Source: Leptolyngbya sp. KIOST-1
GTDB taxonomy: Bacteria; Cyanobacteriota; Cyanobacteriia; Phormidesmidales; Phormidesmidaceae
Direction: 5' to 3'
Assembly: GCF_000763385.1 (NCBI RefSeq)
Contig: NZ_JQFA01000002.1
Coordinates: forward strand, 248,001 to 312,000
DNA length: 64,000 bases
Shown: in pieces, positions 28,689-36,755 of the stretch
How positions within the stretch are numbered: position 1 is the first letter of the stretch
How the letters are laid out: each line of letters begins with the position of its first letter
Notes under the pieces: generated by a model
Database searches by the model: none
Told to the model about the DNA's origin: nothing
What the model saw: only the letters and a program-made list of their open reading frames with translations
Position numbers and translations under genes: made by a program

Positions 28689-28732
28689 ATAAATTCTATT
28701 TATCGAATACACAAAAAAGAGTGTTTGCTCTG
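28689..28732 (+). promoter_or_regulatory. Two-part exporter motif, copy 1
   Basis: LysR-type box ATAAATTCTATTTAT (28689-28703), 13 bases, then AAGAGT-GTTT-GCTCTG (28717-28732). The same order and spacing is found at 40201-40244 and, more weakly, 43512-43555. It lies in the divergent promoter region of the LysR gene and the first CadD-like gene. Confidence 0.65.
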
Positions 28733-28801
28733 TTTATTGGGTGCCCTTTAAGGTGAGAGTCAGCTGGCTACGTCCACTAAGCTCTGACCTGAGGTGCAAC
28801 G

Positions 28802-29560
28802 ATGATCTCTGACCTTTGCCTGACCCTGCTACGCAGCGCCACAGCCTTTGCCGCCACCAACCTGGACGACATCGTCATTTTGATGCTGTTTTTCTCCCAG
28901 GTGGGGGTGGCCCTGCGCAAGCGCCACATCGTGACGGGGCAGTACGTCGGCTTTGCGGGTCTGGTGGCCCTCAGCCTGCCGGGGTTCTTCGGCAGCCTGC
29001 TGTTTCCCCGGCCCTGGATTGGCCTGCTGGGTGTAGTGCCCATTGTGATTGGCCTGAGCCAGCTGCTCTCGGTCGATCTCGATGAAGCGAGTGGCGAAGA
29101 CAGCAGTGAGGTGCTGCTAGCACCCACCAGCGGCGGGACGAGCTGGCTATCTCCCCAGACCACCAGCGTAGCGGCCATTACGATGGCCAACGGGGGCGAT
29201 AACGTCGGTGTCTACATGCCGATGTTTGCCAACTGCGACGGGCTGGGGCTGGGAATTATTCTGGCGGTGTTCTTTGGGCTGGTAGGGGTGTGGTGCCTGG
29301 TGGCCTATCAGCTCACCAAGGTCGGAGCCATTTCGGTGCTGCTGACCCGCTACGGGTCGCAGGTGGTGCCGTTTGTGCTGATGGCCCTGGGCGGGCTGAT
29401 TTTGGTCGATAGTCACACCCTGGAGTATCGGGGCCTGACCGCCCTGGCGCTCACCATCATCGGCATCTGTGTCATTCATCTGCTGCGCAGTGCCGCCCGA
29501 CTGTCGCAGTCGGTGGCGCTAGATCAGCCGGTGCCTGCACCTCAAAGAATAGATGGGTAG
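28802..29560 (+). CDS. CadD-like exporter 1
   Basis: 252 residues with five to six membrane helices. Family features: AATNLDDIVILMLFFSQV in helix 1, GLVALSLPGFFGSLL, and ITMANGGDNVGVYMPMF, the two acidic signatures (NLDD, NGGDN) that mark CadD-type cadmium/small-cation or quaternary-ammonium exporters within the LysE superfamily. A cytoplasmic loop of ~45 residues (100-145) is longer than in the next gene. Twelve bases separate it from 29573, so the two are co-transcribed. Substrate unproven. Confidence 0.87.
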   Translation: MISDLCLTLLRSATAFAATNLDDIVILMLFFSQVGVALRKRHIVTGQYVGFAGLVALSLPGFFGSLLFPRPWIGLLGVVPIVIGLSQLLSVDLDEASGEDSSEVLLAPTSGGTSWLSPQTTSVAAITMANGGDNVGVYMPMFANCDGLGLGIILAVFFGLVGVWCLVAYQLTKVGAISVLLTRYGSQVVPFVLMALGGLILVDSHTLEYRGLTALALTIIGICVIHLLRSAARLSQSVALDQPVPAPQRIDG

Positions 29561-29572
29561 TTTCTCTGCCCT

Positions 29573-30178
29573 ATGTCCTGGCCATTGCAAACTCTAGTCA
29601 AAGCCACAGCCGCATTTGTAGCCACCAATCTAGACGACTTTGTTCTATTAATGATGTTCTTTTCTCAGGTGCCCAGCCGATTCTCCTACCGCCAGATTTT
29701 TTGGGGTCGCTACCTGGGCTTCGCCGCCCTGGTGGCGCTCAGTCTGCCCGGTTTCTTTGGCGGATTGGTACTGCCTAAAGCCTACATTGGTCTGCTGGGT
29801 CTGGTACCCATCGCCATTGGGCTGCGGCAGTGGCTCAAGCGAGAAGCCGAGGCCGAGGTGCAGGGGGTAGCGGCCCCCGGGCTGATCAACGCTCAGATAG
29901 CGGCGATCGCAGGTCTCACCCTAGCCAACGGCGGCGACAACATCGGCATCTATGTGTCGCTGTTTGCGGGCCAAACTTGGGCCGAGCTGGGTCTGACCCT
30001 GCTGGTGTTTGCCCTGCTAATTCCCCTCTGGTATGGGTTGGCCCTGGCGGTGGTCAGCCATCCGCTGGTGCGCGACCGCATCGCCCGCATCGGCCACCGC
30101 CTGGTGCCTCCGGTGCTCATTGCCCTGGGCCTCTACATTCTGATCGATAGCGAAACCTACCGACTGCTGCGGCCCTGA
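29573..30178 (+). CDS. CadD-like exporter 2
   Basis: 201 residues, a shorter paralogue of the preceding gene: FVATNLDDFVLLMMFFSQV, LVALSLPGFFGGLVLPKAY, LTLANGGDNIGIYVSLFAG. Six predicted helices, short central loop. Adjacent paralogues suggest a heteromeric exporter. Ends GLYILIDSETYRLLRP. A leader of 44 bases with AAGGAG leads to the secreted protein gene at 30223, which may belong to the same operon. Confidence 0.87.
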   Translation: MSWPLQTLVKATAAFVATNLDDFVLLMMFFSQVPSRFSYRQIFWGRYLGFAALVALSLPGFFGGLVLPKAYIGLLGLVPIAIGLRQWLKREAEAEVQGVAAPGLINAQIAAIAGLTLANGGDNIGIYVSLFAGQTWAELGLTLLVFALLIPLWYGLALAVVSHPLVRDRIARIGHRLVPPVLIALGLYILIDSETYRLLRP

Positions 30179-30222
30179 CCGCCCTAGATTTGTCCAGTTT
30201 ATTCATCAAGGAGACTGTTTCT

Positions 30223-30861
30223 ATGCTTCGTACCCTCAAAAATGCCTTGAGCTTTCTGCTGTTTGCGGGCGTACTGCTGGTGCTGGTCGGCGTTGCCCGC
30301 CCCGCCAACGCCGACCCGATCGCCGAAAAGAGCCCCCAGTACGCCGAGATCACCCAATCGCTGGGCGAACTGACCCAGCTCCAGGCCGACCCCAACGCCG
30401 ACCTGGAGGCCGCTGGCTACAGCGCCGCCTCCCTGGCCCAAAAAATCTCTGACCTGCGCTTCCAAAAGTACATCCAAGAGACCAGCGAAGACTACGGCAT
30501 CTGTAGCAACACCACCGCCGCCACCGTCGGCGTCTACGGCTACGACCCCGATCGCAAAAACGCCACCCCCGAGATCGCCTACCTGGGCGCTGGCCAAACC
30601 ACCGACGACGACTGGGCCTGCACGGGCGTATTTCTGCCCGCCGATGCCACCGTTGCCGGGCTTGACCTGGGCGGGGAGGGCGCAATTGCCTCACTAGTCG
30701 ATGGCACCCGCCTCACGATCAGTGAAAATTCGACCACGGGCGCGATCGAGTTCGATGCCCCCATCTACAAGGTGCTGAAAGCCGCCGATACTACTACGCC
30801 CCTACCCCAGCTCAGCCTGGGCGATGTCGCCGCCCAGGTGGCGAATGCCCCGGTTGATTAG
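30223..30861 (+). CDS. Exported protein of unknown function
   Basis: Start at the ATG at 30223, eight bases after AAGGAG; 212 residues. A signal peptide (MLRTLKNALSFLLFAGVLLV ... PANA) is followed by an acidic soluble domain with two cysteines (YGICSN, WACTGVF) that could form one disulfide. It contains ATVGVYGYDPDR and TISENSTTGAIEFDAPIYK. Function not recognised. It sits at the end of the CadD pair and may be a periplasmic partner of the exporters. Confidence 0.75.
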   Translation: MLRTLKNALSFLLFAGVLLVLVGVARPANADPIAEKSPQYAEITQSLGELTQLQADPNADLEAAGYSAASLAQKISDLRFQKYIQETSEDYGICSNTTAATVGVYGYDPDRKNATPEIAYLGAGQTTDDDWACTGVFLPADATVAGLDLGGEGAIASLVDGTRLTISENSTTGAIEFDAPIYKVLKAADTTTPLPQLSLGDVAAQVANAPVD

Positions 30862-30862
30862 A

Positions 30863-30912
30863 GAGTGGATGAGTGGATGAGTGGATGAGTGGATGAGTGG
30901 ATGAGTGGATGA
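30863..30912. repeat. GTGGATGA octamer array
   Basis: Six tandem GTGGATGA units directly after the stop codon at 30861, followed by CACCCCATC-type and CTACCCATC-type units to about 31000. It is a variant of the STRR arrays with a different period. Confidence 0.85.
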
Positions 30913-31046
30913 AGTCGAGAAGCAAACACCCCATCACCCCACCACCCCATCACCCCCTACCCATCTACCCATCCACCCCCTACCCATCTACCTCCCACTG
31001 GGAATACTAAAACTACATCCATCCATCTATAAAAAAGCAGGCCATT

Positions 31047-31322
31047 ATGCAAACTCCCCTTCCCCATAGACGTTCAAAGCAGGCGATCGACTGGCAGCCG
31101 ATCCTCGATCAGATGATTGAGGATCCGCGCCACCACACCCCCGCTTACCCCGGCGACCTGAAAGCAGCTCTGCTGCACCACGCTGGGATGAGCCACCATC
31201 CCAAGGGCGAGGCGACTTACCAACTGGCGCGGGAGATTGCGCGATTGACCACCTGCTGCGACCCAGAGATTGCCTACTGGTTTTCGCGCCTGGTGGAGCT
31301 GATGGACGACAACCCAGAATAA
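31047..31322 (+). CDS. Unknown 91-residue protein
   Basis: Soluble, histidine-rich (DPRHHTPAYPGDLKAALLHH) and helical, ending SRLVELMDDNPE. No domain recognised; similar short proteins without annotation are common in cyanobacteria. The upstream AAAAAGCAGG is a weak ribosome site. A perfect terminator stem follows 25 bases downstream. Confidence 0.6.
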   Translation: MQTPLPHRRSKQAIDWQPILDQMIEDPRHHTPAYPGDLKAALLHHAGMSHHPKGEATYQLAREIARLTTCCDPEIAYWFSRLVELMDDNPE

Positions 31323-31347
31323 ATGACGCGAAATGGTTCTGTGGCGC

Positions 31348-31387
31348 AGATCCCAGGGTTTTTGAAAAACCCTGGGATCTTGGTTTT
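31348..31387. terminator. Strong hairpin terminator
   Basis: AGATCCCAGGGTTTTT pairs perfectly with AAAAACCCTGGGATCT over 16 bp, then TGGTTTTT follows. It ends the 31047-31322 transcript, and in the other direction it faces the 3' end of 31413-31712, so it can serve both converging genes. Confidence 0.85.
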
Positions 31388-31412
31388 TAGGAACGCGCCT
31401 GGCACTGAATGG

Positions 31413-31712
31413 CTACTCCAGCAGCACGGTTTTGGTCATGATCACCATCCACTGGTGGGGGGTGGGGGCGGGGCTGGCGGCGCTCTGGGGCACGGGGATG
31501 GGGTCGCTCCAGTCGTTGGGGTCGGCATAGCCGAAGCTATGGAGGATTTTGATGGTGCGATCGATCCCGGCGAGGCTGCCGTAGAGCATGTGGCGGACTT
31601 TTTCGGGGGTGAGGGGCCGGGTGGCGCTGTGGCTGCCGCCAGAGTTGGGCGGCAGCGGTAGGGAACCGGCCTCTGGGCTGTCGTTGGAGTCGGGGTCGAG
31701 ATGGTCAAACAT
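31413..31712 (-). CDS. Conserved cyanobacterial hypothetical protein
   Basis: Start at the ATG at 31712 (MFDHLDPDSNDSPEAGSLPL), 99 residues. A disordered, proline-rich N-terminus is followed by a short conserved core, EKVRHMLYGSLAGIDRTIKI then LHSFGYADPNDWS. This core is familiar from unannotated cyanobacterial proteins; no function can be given. The longer frame upstream runs through an interspersed repeat and is not used. Confidence 0.65.
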   Translation of the reverse strand: MFDHLDPDSNDSPEAGSLPLPPNSGGSHSATRPLTPEKVRHMLYGSLAGIDRTIKILHSFGYADPNDWSDPIPVPQSAASPAPTPHQWMVIMTKTVLLE

Positions 31713-31750
31713 GGGTTCTGCTTCCTTACTTGCATTTGCAGTGAGTAAGC

Positions 31751-31886
31751 CCTGCCTGCAATCCCCTCCTGGGAGGGGCAGGGGTGGGTGCAACCCAGGC
31801 AGGTCACCGGCTTACTCGCGGTAAGCAGCCGGATTGTTGCTAAGGCTGGCCCGCCCCGCCCTACGGGCACCCCTCCGAGGAGGGGA
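31751..31886. repeat. 140-bp palindromic interspersed repeat, copy 2
   Basis: Same orientation and order of motifs as 18803-18940 (CCCCTCCTGGGAGGGGCAGG, GGGTGCAACCCAGGCAGG, CTTACTCGCGGTAAGC, CCCCGCCCTACGGGCACCCC). Substitutions between the copies fall mostly outside the paired arms. Confidence 0.7.
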
Positions 31887-31948
31887 AAGGGCTGAGGGAA
31901 ACAGAACGCGAAAACCCTAGCCACCCACGCTTGAAGTGCAAACTGAGG

Positions 31949-32190
31949 GGGCTAGGGTACCATTGACCGTAGCCTCGCAATCTGCGTGCTAGATTTGCGG
32001 GGTCAGCTGTTCGTAGGTGGTGCAAACACCTGCGGACAGCGCTAACGTTTTCGAGTTCTGTGTGGTGACCGTTCTACTCAAACGGCTTAAGGAATGAGAA
32101 TACTGGTACAGACGCTCCCCGTCAACCGTGGAGCCTTGATTGTAAACGAGCTGAAATTGTCATGGGCGGTGTGAAGGAGCCACCGCTGGA
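31949..32190 (+). ncRNA. Candidate structured RNA of about 240 nt
   Basis: A run of hairpins with G-U pairs, which point to selection on RNA: GGCTA/TAGCC; CCTCGCAATCT/AGATTTGCGGGG; a 14-bp stem from GCTGTTCGTAGGTG (32002-32015) with CACCTGCGGACAGC; CCGTT/AACGG; and a 3' stem GCGGTG/CACCGC. No ORF crosses it. Its 5' 88 nt recur at 16835. The overall plan (5' hairpin train, 3' GC stem, mobile distribution in a cyanobacterium) reminds me of HEARO/omega RNAs of IscB-type elements, but no IscB or IsrB gene is in the window, and I cannot confirm the family by eye. Confidence 0.5.
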
Positions 32191-32388
32191 TAAGACATCT
32201 GTGAAGGTGCTTATCCGTCAAAAATGCTGGATAAACACCCCAATTTTCCTAATTAACCCTCAAATGTGCCGGATAACACCCCAAAACCCAGGGCTTATCC
32301 AGCAAATATACTATCTAATACCTTAAGATCTGGGTGTTATCTCGTGGATTTGCCAGATAATACCGGAAGTATAGGGTCTTATCTAGCA
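32185..32388. repeat. Array of about eight iteron-like sites TGCYRGATAANACCC
   Basis: Sites at 32185, 32225, 32265 and 32351 (plus) and 32207-32220, 32291-32304, 32331-32348 and 32374-32388 (minus). Best examples: TGCTGGATAAACACCCC, TGCCGGATAACACCCC, TGCTGGATAAGCCC, TGCCAGATAATACCGG, TGCTAGATAAGACCC. Mixed orientation and irregular spacing suggest a cluster of protein-binding sites, ending 59 bases before the 243-codon gene. No AT-rich DnaA-box region that would make it an obvious plasmid origin is visible. Confidence 0.7.
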
Positions 32389-32446
32389 GATCTGACACTT
32401 AATCCATAGTTATGCCGCAAGCTATAAAATGAACGACGAACTGTAG

Positions 32447-33178
32447 ATGAACGAAACCTCTGCTTTAGACTTTAATGATTCCGCAGATGACTGTGTCCAT
32501 TCGCATCCGATTCCTGCATCGGAATTGCATTCGTACCGTGTCGATAGCGATCCCCACAGCGAACAGGACATCGCGCGTTATGTCGAAATCGAGGCACAAG
32601 AAGAGGTATTGCACATCGAGAAGATAAAACAAGAAGCCGTCTTGGGTGACATCTATGAGATGTGGGATGTTACTACGGATCAAAATAGGTGGTGGGTGCT
32701 TACGAATCTGACTAACCTCTATTCGCAGGAGCATTTCCCAAGTCTCGATTACACTCTGTCGTTTCATATCGGGCTGATGATGCGGCTACGGAGCCGACCG
32801 CAGGGTGCCGATGCAGATGATCCATCCCCATTTGATGAGGTCTTTCGCCGCCAAGTACAAGCAAAACGCCAATATGAGCGTGCAGTTGAGGCTGTAGATT
32901 ATCAAGCAGTGGGTATGCAACTTCGTGAGTGTCTAATTTCACTCATCGCTACTGTTCGCCGAAAAATTGAAATTGATTTGGACATCGAGCGCCCCCAAGA
33001 TGCCAATGTAAAAGAGTGGAGTAACCTACTACTAGACCAAATCTGTCGGGGTAGCAGCAATCAACGCCTCCGCAAGTATCTCAAGAATACTGCTAGCCAG
33101 ACGTGGGAACTTGTCAACTGGCTGACGCATGATCGCGATGCGGATAGTACAGCCGCTTCTCTTGCGTATTCATTGTGA
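32447..33178 (+). CDS. Unknown 243-residue protein of an accessory cassette
   Basis: A soluble, acidic protein. N-terminal 50 residues look disordered, a charged helix follows (EIEAQEEVLHIEKIKQEAVL), then a well-conserved-looking block IYEMWDVTTDQNRWWVLTNL with TNLYSQEHFPSLDYTLSFHI, and a helical C-terminal half (DEVFRRQVQAKRQYERAVEA; WSNLLLDQICRG). I have an impression of similar orphan proteins near mobile DNA but cannot name a family. GC content is lower than the chromosomal genes. An iteron-like array lies directly upstream, and a zinc-ribbon protein gene follows on the same strand. Confidence 0.75.
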   Translation: MNETSALDFNDSADDCVHSHPIPASELHSYRVDSDPHSEQDIARYVEIEAQEEVLHIEKIKQEAVLGDIYEMWDVTTDQNRWWVLTNLTNLYSQEHFPSLDYTLSFHIGLMMRLRSRPQGADADDPSPFDEVFRRQVQAKRQYERAVEAVDYQAVGMQLRECLISLIATVRRKIEIDLDIERPQDANVKEWSNLLLDQICRGSSNQRLRKYLKNTASQTWELVNWLTHDRDADSTAASLAYSL

Positions 33179-33239
33179 CACTCCTAAGTCAGTACAAGTT
33201 TACATGGAGTGTCAGATAAAGTCTTGACTATTACACACT

Positions 33240-33422
33240 ATGGTTGGACATTTTGTTCAACTTTTGATGCGAGATCGAACCGACAACACAGAGGAGTGTC
33301 CAGTTTGCAAATCGCGCAATGTTCGTACACATTATGACCCGATGATCGAACCAGATGGTGATTACTACATGACTTGTGGTGAGTGCGAGTGGAACACACA
33401 TCCAAATCCGGAAAGTATGTGA
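33240..33422 (+). CDS. Small zinc-ribbon protein
   Basis: 60 residues with two CxxC knuckles, CPVCKSRNVRTHYDPM and MTCGECEWNTHP, typical of a single zinc ribbon. It starts 62 bases after the 243-codon gene and shares its low GC content. It may be a DNA- or protein-binding partner of that gene. No other feature. Confidence 0.65.
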   Translation: MVGHFVQLLMRDRTDNTEECPVCKSRNVRTHYDPMIEPDGDYYMTCGECEWNTHPNPESM

Positions 33423-33449
33423 AGCTCATAATTGTACAGGTGTGGCATA

Positions 33450-33545
33450 ATCGGGATAGGGAGAATCCTCACGAATCCCCCCTCCCACACCACCCATCGT
33501 GCGGCTCCGCAATGGGCGGTTCTCAACCTACCTGCTAGACGAAGT
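33450..33545 (-). other. Possible group II intron 3' end (domains V-VI)
   Basis: On the minus strand ACCGCCCAT and ATGGGTGGT enclose a second stem TGCGG/CCGCA, followed by GTGTGGGAGGGGGGATTC and a closing CTCCCTATCCCGATT. This layout resembles the 3' end downstream of group II intron reverse transcriptases. It is in the same orientation as the intron 5' half at 34600-35894, with unrelated plus-strand genes between. A REP-like hairpin is the alternative. Confidence 0.35.
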
Positions 33546-33551
33546 AACACC

Positions 33552-33908
33552 CTGGGGGTCGAGATCTTTGTCTACATCCACCGGCCCCAGGAAGATTTTT
33601 CGGATTTGCTGATGCGCTGGCGGCACACGCAGATTTTGATCGATCGCGGCTACGAGTGGCTGCTGCCCCAAAAGTACCAGCACCTGCTCAGCGACGGCAC
33701 CGACAAAAGCCACCCGCTGTTTGTGGTGTTTCCCGAAACGCCAGGGCACATTCTTCAGGGGTTGCAGGGGGCGGGGCTGCCCACGGTCATTCTGCCCTTC
33801 GATGCCGAGGTAATGGAACCGGCTGAGACCCCCAGTTCCCTTGACCTGGGCGACATTCCCGAGCTAGACGACATCGACCCCAGCGCCCTAGAGTCCCCCG
33901 ATGAGTAA
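33552..33908 (+). pseudogene. Conserved hypothetical protein, 5' end lost
   Basis: About 118 codons in frame (GVEIFVYIHRPQEDFSDLLM, then RWRHTQILIDRGYEWLLPQK and VVFPETPGHILQG), ending in a strongly acidic tail DLGDIPELDDIDPSALESPDE. It has no proper start: upstream of 33550 the frame runs through the intron-like hairpin. Its stop overlaps the start of the glycosyltransferase gene by eight bases, so the two were an operon. Function unknown. Confidence 0.6.
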
Positions 33909-34600
33909 GCGCTGGCCTCTCTTTCAGTCCCCGGTCTGGCACTGGGGACGCTGGTTTTTGCTGGGCTTTTTGGCCCTGAGAATCGGCTTTTGGCTGACGG
34001 CTTTCCCCAACCCCGACGAAGCCTACTACTGGCTGTGGGGGCAGCGTCCGGGCTTTTCCTACTACGACCATCCGCCGTTTCACGCCTGGGTGCAGGGGCT
34101 GTTTTCGGTCCTGGGCCGATCGCCTCTGGTACTGCGGCTGCCCAACGCCATCAGCAGCGGCATACTGGGGCTTACTTTCTACCGCATCTGCCGCTATCTC
34201 TACGGCGACCAGGCCCGCGATCGCCTCTGGCTGGTGGTGCTGCTGGGCCTGTCATCGCCGCTGTTTTTCTGGTACCTGGGCCTGGCCTGGCACGACCACT
34301 GGCTGGTCACCTTTGCGGTGATCAGCAGCTTTTTGTTTGTGCGCTACGTGGATGAAGCAGTAACCAATCCGGCTGGGAGCGGCAGAGACCTATACGGTGC
34401 CGCTCTATTTCTGGGCCTGGCCGGCCTGTGCAAGTACAATGCGCTCTTCGTGGGGCTGGGCTTTTTTGCCCTGGTGGTGAGCGACAAAACGCGGCGGTCG
34501 CTGCTGCGCGATCGCCGCCTCTACCTGGCCCTGGGGCTGCTCCTGCTGGTGCTCTCGCCGATCTTGATCTGGAATATCCAGCACGACTTTTTTTCCTTTC
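33901..34600 (+). pseudogene. GT39-like membrane glycosyltransferase, C-terminus missing
   Basis: About 233 residues of a dolichyl-phosphate-mannose-type glycosyltransferase: first helix, then the catalytic loop with the acidic motif (FPNPDEAYYWLWGQRPGFSY then YDHPPFHAW), and five or six further membrane helices. Full proteins are about 500 residues. The frame ends at WNIQHDFFSFRFY, where sequence changes to a minus-strand reverse transcriptase. It would transfer sugars from a polyprenyl carrier to lipids or proteins at the periplasmic face. Confidence 0.8.
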
Positions 34601-35374
34601 GCTTTTACCCAAAATGACCACATCGTCCACATAGCGGGTAAAGCGGTGGCCCCGGCGTTCCAACTCTTGGTCGAGGTCATCCAACAGGATGTTGGCGAGC
34701 AGCGGCGACAGGGGCGACCCTTGCGGTGTCCCCCACTCTGGGGCCTGTACTACCCCCTCGACCATGACCCCGGCTCGCAGGTATCGGCCTATCAAGGCTA
34801 GCAGGGTCTTATCCCGCACTTTGCGGGCGACTCTTGCCATTAGGACATCGTGGTTTACGGTGTCAAAGAACTTTTCCAAGTCCAAATCCACCACCACCCG
34901 ATAGCCTTCCTTGACGTATGCCTTCACCTGTTTAATCGCGCCGTGGGCACTGCGGTTGGGACGACACCCAAAGCTGAACTCGGAAAACTCCGGCTCAAAC
35001 AGTGGCGTCAGCACCTGTGAGATGGCTTGCTGGATCACCCGGTCTAGGACTGTTGGAACTCCCAACAGCCGCTCTCCCTTGCCCCCTGGCTTGGGGATGA
35101 CGACCCGTCGCACCGGAGCAGGGCGGTAGCGTCCATCTCGTAAGGTTTGGCGAATCTCTCCCCAGTGAAGTCGGGCGTAGGCCGCAAAGTCGTCCAGCAC
35201 CATCCCGTCTATGCCGGGGGCACCTTGATTGGACTTCACTTGCTTCCACGCTCGGTGCAGGTTCTCTGAGTCGAGGACTCGCTCCATCAAATTCGTCTCT
35301 AAGGCTGGCTGCATGGGTCTACGCCAGTCCGCTTCTCCCCCATTCGGGTTCATCAAAACGGCTGAGTTTGTCAT
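34600..35374 (-). pseudogene. Group II intron reverse transcriptase, C-terminal half missing
   Basis: MTNSAVLMNPNGGEADWRRP opens the protein. RT blocks 0-5 are intact: QGAPGIDGMVLDDFA, RPAPVRRVVIPKPGG, RLLGVPTVLDRVIQQA, FSFGCRPNRSAHGAI, VVDLDLEKFFDTVNHDVLM, GTPQGSPLSPLLANILLDDLD, then the catalytic YVDD box. It breaks off after VVILGKSE at about 34605, so the thumb/maturase and endonuclease domains are lost. Preceded by the sequence AGGAGGAGCC before the ATG. Confidence 0.9.
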
Positions 35375-35894
35375 GGCTCCTCCTTTCTTGGTTAAGTTCG
35401 GCCCTTCGCCCTATCTGGCCCATTACAGGCCAGCGTTTGACTACTATGACCTCGGCTGACTTCTGCCCCCTTCAACGTTTGTTGCCAATCGTTGGGCCGT
35501 CCTCAATGCCTTAGGGTTCTGTGGCTACCCGGCCGTTTCCGGCCAGACCTCAATCAGACTCCCCTAGCCTCAAGGACTGCCAAAAGGGCAGACCTCCCCA
35601 GATAAGACCGTGAACTGTCGATGCGCAACCGCGTCATTTACCGTATCCCCTGAACCAAAAGGCTTCGTTGTGTTGTGCCAACTCGCCCCAGAAACTCGGC
35701 CTTCTATGACGTTTCTGTTCGTCGGCTCGCACCTTTGCCGCTGGCTTCCTCCAGACCCTCCCTCGCGGAAACGCCCTTGCCTTTAGCTAGTGGTTGTCCA
35801 TCTCTCGGCTCCTATGACTTGCGAGCATTTGGATGGCTGGTTCTCCCACAGGGGACTTTCACCCCATTAGTTCACGCCCATGCTGGGCGTACAC
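34600..35894 (-). mobile_element. Group II intron, 5' half
   Basis: From 35894 on the minus strand the sequence starts GTGTACGCCCAGCATGGGCG and continues with GGGGTGAAAGTCCCC, the normal 5' end and domain I signatures of bacterial group II introns, followed by 500 nt of structured leader and the RT gene. The 3' half is missing at 34600; a possible 3' end lies at 33450-33545. The intron 5' boundary is by analogy (GUGYG). Confidence 0.75.
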
Positions 35895-36102
35895 CCCAAT
35901 GCACCCGACCGTTAATAGGTTATCTAAGAGCGTTCAGGGTTGTCTGCGGCGGGTGATTGGGAACGTTAGTCTGTTCTTGCTGAAGCTTCGTTGACCTGTA
36001 AGCCAGATAAAACCCGGTTTCTGGAGATGGTAAGAGGAAGCTGTGAAGCTATAGTTGAGCCTATCCCTGACAGTATGCACGAGTGTACATACTATAATTG
36101 AG

Positions 36103-36369
36103 ATGGTCTACCAGTGGAATAGGGATAAGGCCACGGCCAACCTGCGTAAGCATGGTATTGACTTTGCTGATGCTGTAGCCGTTTTCTCCGACGACCTAGC
36201 CCTTACCATTCCAGACGAGCGATTTGACGAAGAGCGGTTCGTCACGATCGGATTAGATGGGTTCGGTCGGGTTCTGGTAGTGGTCTACACCCTGCGAGGC
36301 GAAGCGATTCGGGTCATCTCAGCCCGCAAAGCAAGCAGGCAAGAGCGGCAGCAATACGAGGAAGGATAA
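36103..36369 (+). CDS. brnT: BrnT-family toxin
   Basis: Start at the ATG at 36103 (MVYQWNRDKATANLRKHGID), 88 residues. The BrnT ribonuclease fold signature is visible: a W-xx-xKAxxNxxKHGIDF opening, FSDDLALTIPDERF, the RFVTIGLDGFGRVLVVVYT strands and the IRVISARKASRQERQQYE end that carries catalytic Arg residues. It cleaves RNA when not bound by BrnA. The antitoxin starts two bases after the stop. Confidence 0.9.
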   Translation: MVYQWNRDKATANLRKHGIDFADAVAVFSDDLALTIPDERFDEERFVTIGLDGFGRVLVVVYTLRGEAIRVISARKASRQERQQYEEG

Positions 36370-36371
36370 CT

Positions 36372-36629
36372 ATGGAAACCGAATACGATTTTAGGCAGGG
36401 AAAGCGAGGCGCGGTTGACCCGACACCATCAGGCAAAACGCGTATCACGATCCGGCTTGATGATGACATCCTGGCGTGGTTTCGTGAGCAGGTTCATAGT
36501 GCAGGCGGGGGAAACTATCAAACCTTGATTAATGAAGCCTTGCGTCAACATATTCAGACTATTCGCCAACCCCTTGAGGAAACCCTACGAAAAGTAGTTC
36601 GTGAAGAACTTGAACGCATTGAGAGGTAA
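36372..36629 (+). CDS. brnA: BrnA-family antitoxin
   Basis: 85 residues. A short charged N-terminus leads to a ribbon-helix-helix domain (KTRITIRLDDDILAWFREQV, then GGNYQTLINEALRQHI), which binds operator DNA and neutralises BrnT. The C-terminal helix (LEETLRKVVREELERIE) is longer than in typical BrnA. Toxin first, antitoxin second is the normal brnTA order. An inverted or direct operator upstream of 36103 is not obvious. Confidence 0.9.
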   Translation: METEYDFRQGKRGAVDPTPSGKTRITIRLDDDILAWFREQVHSAGGGNYQTLINEALRQHIQTIRQPLEETLRKVVREELERIER

Positions 36630-36755
36630 AGCTGTTGCTGAGGACAAACACCCCGCCGCAACGGACGGTAGCAAGCTTGTCGGTTAGAAAGGTATCGTAA
36701 ACTCATAGCGTTGCCCGCAAAGCACCTGCGCCCATAGAGCGATCAGGCCCAAGCC

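Noticed and set aside
28733..28801. yybP-ykoY-type manganese riboswitch before the CadD/TerC genes
   Set aside because: The conserved riboswitch core was not found in any of the three leaders; the shared signal is the upstream two-part motif.
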